NCBI GenBank assembly: GCA_024803745.1
Contig: JANJXV010000130.1
Coordinates: 2,532,501-2,596,500 of the forward strand
Length of the DNA stretch: 64,000 nt
Direction: 5' to 3'
From: Megascapheus bottae
Taxonomy: Eukaryota > Chordata > Mammalia > Rodentia > Geomyidae
The notes under the pieces are model-generated. The model was not told where the DNA came from. It worked only from the letters and a program-made list of their open reading frames with translations, and did not search any database. Every line of letters begins with the position of its first letter. Position 1 is the stretch's first letter. Shown here piece after piece: positions 21,161 to 31,019 of this stretch. A program made the translations under genes and the position numbers.

Positions 21161-24019
21161 TATCAATTATAACATAAAAGTATTTTCAGAATAGTTAAGA
21201 CTAGACTAGGCAAACTCAAGCCTGTTGCAAAGAAAATATCATCCACGTATATAAAAACTGAAATAAGAGAGAAAAAAAGAAGGCTTGATCTATACCCACA
21301 CAAAAGAAATAAATAGCATTGTTTTGGTGTCGTTTTTCTCCTAACATCCTCTCTTTGAATATCATACATATACAAGAGGAGGAAAAAAATCTGCAATGAT
21401 AAGTGAACTCCTTGGCAGAGTTCTTCTAGTCCTGTAATATCCGACAGGTTCATGAATGCCATGGACGGAACCAACCATTTTCTCCATTCCCTTCTGCATG
21501 TCTTCATTCCACTGAAGACGGCCTCACACCCAGACAGACTTCTAACACTTTCTCGTCCTGCTCTTGTCAGACAGTGACTCTGCTGCTGAGCGTTCTGGCA
21601 GAGCAGGCACACTGTGGACAGGAGCCTCTCCTTTTCCCACTGATACCCGCTGCAAAGAAAGCTTTTTATATCACTTCTGAGACACTTGTTTAAGGTTTGT
21701 GCTGAAGTCTGCAAACCAAGCAGACAAGTGCTCAGATTCAGAACTCAGCAATCCCAGCAACGATGAGCTGTGGGGAGTTGGGGATTGTCGGAACTCATGG
21801 GATGTTGGAATCTATGTGGGTTCCATTACATGATGAGGCTTGTTCAGGCAGGGAACCCGAGGGGGCCCCTATGCTGTGTGATGGGATGACAGAAAGAAGT
21901 GCCTAGCACCAACCCCAGGAATAGACAACATGGTAGATAACAGTGAAGAGTTCTTTTAGAATGTAGCAGCAAGAAAGAGGTGCCGGATATGTGTGGTCAT
22001 TTATTAGTTGTTTTTTTTTTTCAAATTCGCTCAAGGAGGGGAAAAAAGTGAGGTGCAGATGGATTGGCTAGTGTATCTGACAAAAATAAAGAGGACTGGT
22101 TTGAGGCAGGAATGGATCCAAGGATGAAATTGTGGGTGTGAGCACTGTGTCTCTCCATCTCTTAGATGGAGTGGCCTGGACTTATGTTCATGTTCCGCAC
22201 AGGCTTTCTCCAAGTGGAGGGAAATGTTTGGGGTCCCCCGGGGATCCCAGTCACCATTCTTCATTCAGCTTTGTGATATGCAATGCTTTCTTCTCTAGCA
22301 GAAATTCTAGGGAATTGCCAGAGGAGTGCTCTGATTGGCCTGGCTTAAGTAGAAAACCAACTTTTGGAACTAGAGGACTGGGGTGGCATGACATGTCAGT
22401 CTTGGGGTGCACATCTTCCTTAAGAGTAAGGCCGCCCAATTTAGCACGTAAAAAGTTACAGTGTAAGTATGGATTACACGTGATTCCTTCTCGGGGAGAA
22501 ATCTGAAACAGGGTGTCTTATGCTTTCTGAACAGTAACTGGGAAAATCACCAGGTTCCCCTGCCAGGGAAGAGAAGGATTAATTCATAAAGTGCATACAT
22601 TGGGTAAACCAAGAAACTATTGTCCTTTGGCTCCGTTTCTCTTGGACTTTTTTTCCCCATGCTGATAAGAACTTACAATTTGATGGGGAAAACTAGAAAC
22701 TATGAACCAATGCTTCTCTGCTTAAAAAAAAATAGAAAAAAGCTCCAGAGATTATGAGTTTGGTGGGATGTTAATAGTTCTTAAGTATAAAAGGAGTCCT
22801 GTGACCCAAAAGGCTTTAAGGAAAGAGGGGATGAACTCAGCTAATCAAATTTATCTGCTATGAGACTGTCCATTTCCAGAGTGAATTTCCCAGGGGGAAA
22901 AGGACCATGGAAACGCTTCACACAGAACAGCTTTCTGGGACTTGGATTTTGCAGAAATCATAACAAGGGCCGGGGCCAAGTGCTAACTAGCTTTATCATT
23001 AATGGGATGGATATGACACACTAAATCCTCTAGATTACTCCAGGGTATGTTTAAAGACAAAATAAGAGGAAGTATTGATTCCAACTGTTTTCAACCATAA
23101 CTAAGATGCAGGGATTGCAATGCCTCCTCCATACAAATAAAAATGTCCATCACCCAAACACGTGGACGTGTGTCCTAGACAGCCTGGCCAAGCCAAGTTC
23201 CATCATCTTTTTTTTTTTTTGCTTTGTGTATTAGCTCCTAAATTATACCTCCCAGAATGCATTGCATCAGGAAATGGCACCAATTTCTTTTGCACTCAAA
23301 GAAGGGCGCTCTCCCACTTTAGACATACCTCCCATCCCACAGATCTCTAATTTTTAGTGCTTAGATTTTGTTTTTGTCTAACATCTGGCCTGTCTTTTAT
23401 TTTCACAAATTCACAGAAATCAAGAGCTGGAGTGTTGGGAGTAAAAGGCTTTTATTCCTCTCTGCTGCTACTGTTTTGTACTTTTCTCAATGACACAGTA
23501 TTCTGCATTCCCAAGGAGCTCTCGGCTTCTTATTTTAATGCTTGTCAACCTCTGCCCCTCTGCCAAGTTTCTTCTAAGGAACAGCATCCAGAATGCTTCC
23601 ATTTCCTTTGTACACCCCCCCCCCTCAATTCTCCACATTCTGTTTGCTTCTCCACATCCCATTGAAAATTGGATACTGGGAGTTGCCTGCTATGATAATG
23701 AACCATTCATGTTTCAACTTGAAAAGGCATTTAAGATACCTGTTTTCATTAGTAATTATAGATAATTGCTATGGTGGATAGTTTTTTCCCCCTTTAATTA
23801 TGGTACAGAAAAAAAAGTCTTTAAGAAATGGAGCAATTAATTTCCTGAAACCTTACTGAGAGCAAAGTATGATGTTAGCTCTCACTTTGGGAAGTATTTG
23901 TATGTAATTGGGCTTGGCTGCTTGCAAGGGCAGGGTGGGGGGGGGAGAAGTAAATTATATTCTAGAATCATCTCTATCATATCTCAGACATGAATGACTA
24001 TTTTTAATATTTTTTGCCT
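21161..24019. other. SINE-free unassigned sequence
   Basis: It holds the longest open frame of the window (minus strand, 21163-21714, 183 codons). That frame begins at TTG, its first ATG is about 70 codons in, and no family is recognisable. It also has a C run at 23620-23628 and a G run near 23937-23944. No repeats were identified over nearly 3 kb. Confidence 0.45.
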
Positions 24020-24165
24020 GAGTTCGCTCATTCATTCTACAAACACATGTTGAATGATTTTCGTGGGCCAGTAGCCTTATCAAACACTGAAAGTGCAATG
24101 ACTACTTATTCATCTACTTATTCATTCAACAATTAGATAATTGCTATGCACAAAGCACTAGTATT
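24020..24165 (-). repeat. Possible L2/MIR remnant (antisense)
   Basis: 'cattcattctacaaacacat', 'gttgaatga', 'ttattcattcaacaa' and 'ctatgcacaaagcac' resemble the complement of an L2/MIR 3' end, perhaps two fragments. Confidence 0.4.
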
Positions 24166-24359
24166 TAAAAACAGATTGCAATTGTGAAGGTTCGGTATGA
24201 CTAGGCAAATCAGCTCTCCTAAGGGGGAAAAAAATGTTCCTGTTGTCTGAGTTTGTATTCCACATCTAAGGTGGTTTTTTTTTTTAATTGCATTTACATC
24301 AGGAGCAATCTACATACTTATCGAGAGTAAGAAAGTGGTTACATGAATCATTGCAATCT

Positions 24360-24468
24360 ACAGCCATTAATAAGCAGATAAAAGGTATTGTAATATATAG
24401 GATATAGGATAGGTGTGTATAAATGTGTTTATATAAGTATGTATGTGAGATATACATATATAATGAAA
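24360..24468. repeat. AT-rich low-complexity sequence
   Basis: TA/TG-rich sequence ('atataggatata', 'gtatgtatgtgag') ends at the presumed LTR boundary. Confidence 0.7.
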
Positions 24469-24993
24469 TGGGGAGGCTGGGTCCAGTCGGGGCCATCTTG
24501 GCCATATAGTAGACAGGGAATTGGGTTTAATTGATGCCATCTTATCTTCATGGTGGAGGAAGGTGATATCCTACCTCCTAGGGGAGAGGCCTGCCTGAAT
24601 TCCTAGAGACTGGGGTGGAGACCTGGATGACAGGTGAGTGGACCTGTCAGTCCTATGCCTTGAACTTGAGACTCTTGAGTTTCCTGTGACCCTGCTCCTG
24701 ACACTACTTTGACCAAGACCAGTTAAGGTGCCTGACACCAAGCCTTATGTCCTGTGTCTCCTGGCTCCTGGCGCTTCTCCAGTCACCACGGCATCCTACT
24801 TCAGCTCTCCTTTGGGGTTGATCTGGCTTGTCGGTATTGTTTTTCTATTCTTCCTTTCCTCCCCTGCTCTCATGGCTCAGTTTTCTGACAGTGTTAAGTA
24901 TATTTGAGGGGCTACAAGTCTTTGTGACAAGACCTGGCTCTCCAATAAAGAATCCCAATTCAGCTGCTCAAAATGTGGCTTCTCTGTTTCTCA
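24469..24993 (+). mobile_element. Possible solo LTR of an endogenous retrovirus
   Basis: The segment begins TG and ends CA and is about 525 bp. It has a polyadenylation signal 'ccaataaagaatccc' near 24942-24956 close to its 3' end, and differs in composition from the AT-rich flanks on both sides. I see no convincing 4-6 bp target duplication and no internal viral genes, so a solo LTR is an inference. An unrelated mid-age repeat is the alternative. Confidence 0.4.
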
Positions 24994-25009
24994 AGATTTA
25001 TAACAATAG

Positions 25010-25227
25010 AAAAAAGAAATACATATCTCACACATATCCTATATATCTCAGCACATCACATGTATCTTATATATATACTATATATGCACATAAGACACAT
25101 ATCATATGTATGATATACACCCAATGTACAGCATGCATTTCTTCTAAGGTCATATGATATATGCTATAGTGGCTATCATATATATACATATGATAAAGAT
25201 AAGTTATATATGTAATTATAGATATTA
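25010..25227. repeat. AT-rich low-complexity sequence
   Basis: Repeated 'catat', 'tatata' and 'cacata' words. Frames here (for example 24828-25157) are artefacts. Confidence 0.75.
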
Positions 25228-25240
25228 AATTCCTGAATGG

Positions 25241-25434
25241 GGCCGAGAGTTTGGCCCAGTGGTAGAGTGCTTGCCTAGCATGCACAAAGACCCGGGTTTG
25301 ATTCCTCGGCACCACATACATAGAAAATAAAAGCCAGAAGTGGTGCTGAAGCTCAAGTGGTAGAGCTCTAGCCTTGAGAAAGTCCAAGGACAGTGCTCAG
25401 GCCCTGAGCTCAAGCCCAGGACTGGCAAAAAAAA
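25241..25434 (+). mobile_element. IDL-Geo SINE with 13-bp target-site duplication
   Basis: The left monomer 'ggccgagagtttggcccag' has A-box 'gtggtagagtgcttgcctag' and B-box 'gggtttgattcct'. The right monomer runs from 'aaagccagaagtggtgctga' to 'caggactggc' plus poly-A. The perfect duplication 'aattcctgaatgg' is at 25228-25240 and 25435-25447. This is the 'ggtagagtgc' subtype. Confidence 0.95.
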
Positions 25435-25447
25435 AATTCCTGAATGG

Positions 25448-26299
25448 TGGGGGGGGGGAATCTACTTTTAAGCAGTTCTGCAGCAAGCAATCACAGGCTC
25501 TGACCTTCCCAATCAATAGCCACACTTTCAGCTCCTCACATAGCTCAGCCCCAGGGCACCCATCTGCGCCTGGAATCCAGAGGCCCACAGTAGGAGGAAC
25601 CGAACAGCCCCTGAAGAGGACATTTCACTATCCATCAACTTCAAGAGGCCTCCCCAGAGTCCCTAAATTCCTCCACAGCAAAGTGAGTGGAATTTTAACC
25701 AGCTGCTTGCATGAGGAATCTATGAATATGCAACCCTCCCTCGCTTCCCTGGATTGGGGAGGGGGAGGTGAAATATCAAGAAACAGAGATAATTGGGCCC
25801 TTACATTTGATATTCTCAGCTGTTGTTCACGGTTGGTGCAGGTTTCCTGCCTAGCAAGCTTGTGAGAGATTTAGGTCGAGGCAAATACCATGGGTATTAT
25901 CCATTAGAACAAGATCAAAAGGAAGGAGTGCATTTTTTAAAAGTCCAGTGTGCAACATGATTACTTGATGGTACTGTTAATTTTCTTCTGTGTTTTGTAA
26001 CCTCTCTAGAGAGGAGTTTGCAAATACCCCGTGTTTCCATTATCCTGGGGCCAAAACAAGCCTGGGCTTACTGCATCGTAGGAGGTGGGATTCTGTGGCT
26101 CGTCATGGCGTCGCCATCTCCATCATCAGAGATGGAGAAAGGTAAGGTTTCTCCGCAGGTGAAGTTACCTGGGATTGCTGATAGACTGAATGCAACCTGA
26201 CAGAGCCTCCAGAAGCAACACTGACCTTGCTGCAAAGTAGCCAGCTTCTCTTCTTTCTCTAGGCAACCAGGCCCATGTTTTCACGGTTTGGAGGGATGG
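25448..26299. other. Unassigned sequence with a candidate exon-like segment
   Basis: No repeat recognised. At 26010-26141 an open segment lies between an acceptor-like and a donor-like site (see findings). A 163-codon frame at 25374-25865 starts inside the SINE and is not supported. Confidence 0.4.
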
Positions 26300-26700
26300 A
26301 TTGGACCCAGGATGGGTGTGTCACTCTGGGCCAGCCAATCAAAGCATCTCTTTCTCTCTGCCATGGTGATTGGATGGAAGTTGCTTATACAAGCTATTCA
26401 GAACCAATGAGAATGTAACTGGGACTGCTGTAAGGAAAATCAACCTGGAACCAGTCACCTTACCTGTTCTCCCCTCCCCAACCACAGGAAGAACTCACAC
26501 CACAGATCAGTGGACTTCTCTTTCTCTCTGCTTCCCAGCTTCCACAAGGTAAGTGGCATTGTCCTGCCACATTCTCCCAACTAAGATTTATGTTCAGCCT
26601 CCTCTCAGGCCCAACACCAAGGACCAAGCCATTTCCTCCTTTACATCATTTTACCAAGTATTTTGCGACCGTAACAGAAGGCTGGCTAAGGCAGACGCTC
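26300..26700 (+). repeat. Possible old LTR-like interspersed repeat(s)
   Basis: 'tgtgtcactctgggccagcc' with 'aatcaaagcatctctttc' resembles one dispersed mammalian repeat. 'caagtattttgcgaccgtaa' with 'cagaaggctggctaag' near 26658-26696 resembles the 3' end of a rodent one. The parts may be different elements and the families are unassigned. Confidence 0.35.
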
Positions 26701-27453
26701 AGGACTGCAATACCAACTCTAAGAAGAAATTTAATAAATGTTACCATCAGGATCTTGGTAACACCCCCTCAAATACTTCATTTGCTGCGAGAATATGATT
26801 TCTTAACAGAAGCAGAAGAGGTCCTAGACGGAATTGGGCTCTTCAGCATCAGTACAAAACTACTTCTGCCTTCCCATTTCCATCAAGCACCTCAATACCA
26901 CACTGTTTTTGGAAGCCCAGGCTTGGAAATGAGGTTTCTGATTTACTTTTCAATTTGCACTCAGAGGAATGTGTCATAGCCGTGGGTCACTTGAGTCACT
27001 CAGGTGCTTCCCGGAATAATGCCCAGGATGGGGGAGGAGGGGTCCTTTGGAATTGTGCTTTTGCAAAAAGTGACATCACTGAAAAGTTATCAGCAACACT
27101 TCCTCAGAGATACCAGGAGAAGCTGCATTGTTTAGACAAATGCTAATCATTGAGGCCTCCTGCAAATTAAGAGGAAAAAGTGATAAGAAAAAAAAAACAT
27201 CAAGAAAGGATCAGTGTACACTTGTAACTAGTTTTTGCAGGAAGATGTGGCCCTGACATCACTGCAGATGCAGGGGACCAGGAAGGGCAAGAGAATTGGC
27301 AGGTGGCTGTCATCCAGTTGGCCTGGCCTGACACTGTCACAGACAAGCATATTTTGCTTGTCTGTGGAAGGCTTGGGATCTTTTTTTGGATCCTGATTTT
27401 TTAAATGCTCACAGTCCCCTGAAAAAGACAAAGTCTTTCTGATAAGGATTTTT
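26701..27453. other. Unassigned sequence with a strong hairpin
   Basis: No gene or repeat recognised apart from the 11-bp inverted repeat at 27338-27366. Confidence 0.45.
27338..27366. other. Perfect inverted repeat (11-bp arms, 7-base loop)
   Basis: Arm 'cacagacaagc' (27338-27348), loop 'atatttt', arm 'gcttgtctgtg' (27356-27366). It could be the tip of a small palindromic DNA transposon or a chance hairpin. The outer flanks do not continue the pairing beyond a possible T-G step. Confidence 0.8.
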
Positions 27454-27727
27454 TTGTTGTTGTTTTTGTTGCTGTTTTGTTTTTGTTGTTGTCAGTTGTG
27501 GGGCTTGAACTCAGGGCCCAGGCACTGTCCCAGAGCTCTTTTGCTCAAGGCTAGCACTCCACCACCACGAGCCACAGCTACATTTCCAGTTTTTGAGTGG
27601 TTTATTGGAAGTAAGAGTCTCAAGAGGACTTTCCTGCCCAGCGTGACTTTTAATTGTGATTCTCAGACCTCGGCCCCCAGAGTAGCTACGGTTATAGACA
27701 TGAGCTACTGGAAGCACCTGGCTTCCA
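27454..27727 (-). mobile_element. B1-Geo-type composite SINE with 12-bp target-site duplication
   Basis: A minus-strand element. The complement of the B-box ('ggggcttgaactcagggc') is near 27499, and the head complement ('cagagtagctacggttatag') near 27677. A T/G-rich tail (27454-27492) is the complement of a CAA-rich A tail. The duplication 'ataaggattttt' is at 27442-27453 and 27728-27739. Confidence 0.9.
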
Positions 27728-27739
27728 ATAAGGATTTTT

Positions 27740-28639
27740 AAATGATGTTACTTTTAAGTTGTTTTTGCCTCAAAACAAGTGAGGGGAAAAAATGGCAGAT
27801 CACTGGACCAGTTGAAAATACACCAGACAAATGCAAAAGGATCAAAAGCATGCTCATAGCAAGTCCGTCAGATAAAATGCAATTCAAGGTCAAAAGCATA
27901 CATTTTTCCAAATGAGAGATCCCTTAATTATTTATATATTTATTATTAATATTTATTCATATATTTGATAACATATTATATGTAAGATGTAACATATATA
28001 ATTATATATTATATTCATATAATTTGTATGTGACATAATGTACTAGGTATCATTATAGATTATATGTATATATCTGTGATCTTTGACCCAAACTAATAGA
28101 GTAATAAAACATTCTGTACCTAAAGGAAGAGCATAAAGGAAAGAAATTGGGGAATGTTAGAATATGCCCCAATATGGGAGGAGGTAAAAGAATGCTAATG
28201 GGGCCTTACTATGAAATACTATGCAGGGATTAGAATGATCTACCTATGAACTATAGCACTCGAATGACTTGCTATTGTTGGACACTTCCCACGTCTGGAC
28301 ATGCCTTCTGTCCTTCTGTGAGCGATCAGCAACCACAAAACAATTGACATGGAGACAGGTAGCTTATCTCCCTGCCCTCTTATAAGTCAAAGTCTGTCCC
28401 GGAACACCAAATAGGAAGCTCACAGTGAGATAGGGCTTAGACGAGATGTCACCTGGGGGTATTTACTTCCATTCCACCTTCTGTTTGCCCTCTCCTACTG
28501 TTCTTGCTCCAACATAGGTGCATCTGGAGAGCAGGTCTCAAATGACCACATGCACAAGTCCCGAGTGCAAGCTCTACTCCACAAAGCACAAGCCAAGGCA
28601 GGCTGCCACAAAGTGATGGACCCTAATGATGACGACAGC
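27740..28639. other. Unassigned sequence with AT-rich core
   Basis: 27925-28080 is AT-rich low-complexity DNA ('tatatt', 'atataatt' words). Nothing else is recognised. Confidence 0.5.
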
Positions 28640-28800
28640 ACTATTTACCATGTTGATATATGAGCATACTATGGGATGCTCAATGCCTTACGTATTTGTT
28701 TTTTCATATTCTCACGAACGTCTCCATAGATAGTCACGAGGAATCCCTATTTTGTAGAGGATGAACTGAAGGCTGGAAGAAGAAATCTGAATTGCCCGAG
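28640..28800 (-). repeat. MIR SINE remnant (antisense)
   Basis: 'atattctcacgaacgtctcc', 'ccctattttgtagaggatga' and 'actgaaggctgga' match the complement of the MIR core and 3' part. Confidence 0.6.
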
Positions 28801-28946
28801 TTCATGTTGTCACAAGTTAGCAAAGCAAGTCTTTGCTCCCAGTTGATGCTGCTCAGAGACCAGCAAAGAAGCGTCCACTCTCCAAGGTCAACTAACGCAC
28901 CTCCAGACCTGCAGTACCACACTTTGATGCTGTAGGTTGGGTTTGG

Positions 28947-29175
28947 TTTGGGTTCTGTGCCCGTAATGGGGCTTACACTCGGGGTCTGGGTATGTTGTCT
29001 CTTAGCTTCATCACTCAAGGCTAGTGCCCTCCCACTTGAGCCACTTCGGGCTTTCTGTTGGTTAACTGGAGATGAGAATCTCACAGACTTTACTCTGCAG
29101 GCTGGCTTTGAAAGCCAATCCTCAGATCCCAGCCTCCAGAGCAGCTAGGATTATAGGTGTGAGCCATTGGCAACT
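28947..29175 (-). mobile_element. B1-Geo-type composite SINE, diverged
   Basis: Minus strand: 'ggggcttacactcggggtct' is the B-box complement, 'ccacttgagccacttcggg' the A-box region, and 'gcagctaggattataggtgt' the 7SL head complement. Confidence 0.85.
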
Positions 29176-29194
29176 TCGTTGCAAGTACTAAGTT

Positions 29195-29325
29195 TTAAAA
29201 AGGTTATCTCACATATTTCGCTGGGCCTTTGCATGTATCATCATCTTCATTCTTGCCACACTCCTGGGAAATGAATCGCATCCTCCCTTTCCACAAATAG
29301 GAATGTGGAAAGGTGAGAAGCTTTG
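29195..29325 (-). repeat. Possible MIR remnant (antisense)
   Basis: 'gcatgtatcatcatcttcat', 'ttgccacactcctgg' and 'aggaatgtggaaaggtgaga' resemble a decayed antisense MIR. Confidence 0.4.
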
Positions 29326-30817
29326 CGACCAATGAGATGATGGCGGCTCGGATCCGAAACATGTGGGCTCTCTGCCTGGCCTCTCCCACCCTTTCCTCAG
29401 GTGTTATTGGGCTTCTTTTCCAATAACCAAAGAAACCAAACTTCACCCCGACAGAAGAACTAAAACAAAGCTGATTTCTCCTTACTTCCCCTAATTCCTG
29501 ACATCATAGATAAATAAAAAAGCAGTAATAAACCTGTAGGTCCTCACCTCTTAACTGATTTAAGTCCATCCCGAAAGTTACCAGGGGTGGAAATGAAATT
29601 GTCTGTTTCATGTTTGTAATCTTGGGAGAGAAGGGGACAGTCTGAAATTGGTGTTGTAAATTGGGATCCATTTGTGTTAGCCAGGTAAGAAGTCAGCTCG
29701 TTTTCTATTTTTTTTAATAATTTCCACAAATTTCCTTTTTGTTTTATTCTTGTGTCGATCTCTGTCTCTGTCTCTCTTCCTTCTCTCCCTTTTCATGTGC
29801 CCTCTCACATTTTCACTTCCTATAAGAGGGATCACTGTGCCTGCACTAACATGTGCTATAAAAAAAAGCCTTTAAATGTGTATGTTGTTAAATGAAAAGA
29901 AATCGCATCTACATCTGCCTGTGTGTCCTTGAGGTTGAAATTCCCTTTTAAAAGAGAGAATTAAATGATAAGGTTAGAGGTCTCCCGACTCCTCATAATT
30001 CTGTCTGTGATTAAAAGCCAATAGTTTCATTATTTTGGTGATGTTCTGGGGTTTTGGGGACTTAATTCTGCCTTGTAAATTGAGGTCAGCAAGCTAGAAG
30101 AAAACTGAAAATCCTCTGGGCTCGCTGCTATGTTCCCGAGACCAGAGTCGCTATCAGCTCTGTCCTAATGAATCTCCACTCTATTAAGTGGTTATTTGGT
30201 CTTGAAATAGGTCATTTGTAGCTCCTTCTCACTCAAGAACAGAGGGCAAACTGTTAGAGAAGAACTGGAAGAACAGAAGGTGGATTGAGACTGAAAAGGG
30301 CTCTCCTACCAAGGGCTCCATTTAATGGACTCAGAATAAAGTGCTCTGGGATGGATGGGTCTTACTGTCTAGGAGAGGACCAGGGAGAAGGATGGAGGAG
30401 GGGTGGGGTGTGGGGGGGAATCTGATCAAGATGCCTTGCCTGCATACACAGGTAGGTCAAAATGAATCCCTCTGTACAACTAATTAAAGTTAATTTTAAA
30501 GTTAGTGTGTGGGGGGGTGGGGGAGAAAGATTGTGTTGAGGTGTTTTCAGTAGGATGCTGACAGAACTCTGACCCAGAGAAAAGGAAGTTCCTGAGGAAT
30601 ATTAAGTGAATGGTACCCAAGAGTACAGATTGAGGAACATTTAGGAATTTTTAAAAAATGAGCTGTTGGTAATTAGGCAAAAATCTCCTCAGGTGGTCGC
30701 ATGAAATATATTACCCAAACTGAGACACTCAAAAACAAAAGGGAAGGCCATGCATCATTCACAGGAACTACCCCAGACACACTGGAACTAAATAATACTA
30801 TAAGAAAATGAGTTTCA
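29326..30817. other. SINE-free unassigned sequence
   Basis: Nothing recognised apart from short simple runs (TCTC-rich near 29757-29790, G-rich near 30407-30419 and 30510-30522). Confidence 0.5.
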
Positions 30818-31019
30818 GGACTGGGAGCATAGCCTAGTGGTAGAGTGTTCCCCTAGCAAACACGAAGCCCTGGGTTTGATTCCTCAGTTCCACATATACA
30901 GAAAAAGCCAGAAATGCCTCTGTGGCTCAAGTGGCAGAGCACTAACCTTGAGCAAAAAGTGTCCAAGGACAGTGTGCAGGCCCCGAGTTCAAGCTCCAGG
31001 ACTGGTTAAAAAAAAAAAA
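30818..31019 (+). mobile_element. IDL-Geo SINE, older subtype
   Basis: Left monomer 'ggactgggagcatagcctag' with 'gtggtagagtgttcccctag'. Right monomer contains 'tgtggctcaagtggcagag' and 'gagttcaagctccagg'. Poly-A of 13 at the end. The flanks share 'agtttca'. The right monomer has 'gagcaaaaagtgtcc', closer to the tail of the B1-headed elements than the 'gagaaagtcc' of younger copies. Confidence 0.9.

Noticed and set aside
21163..21714. Longest open frame (183 codons, minus strand)
   Set aside because: It starts at TTG; the first ATG is about 70 codons in. It has no recognisable domain, and a frame of this length is expected about once by chance in 64 kb read six ways.
24469..24993. Intact endogenous retrovirus
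   Set aside because: No gag, pol or env-like frames occur on either side; at most a solo LTR.
25241..25320. tRNA gene-like A and B boxes
   Set aside because: They belong to the ID-like left monomer of IDL-Geo SINEs. The copy lacks a complete cloverleaf, continues into the Geo monomer and is flanked by target-site duplications.
25374..25865. 163-codon plus-strand frame
   Set aside because: It begins inside the right monomer of an IDL-Geo SINE and continues through its A tail; no domain is recognisable.
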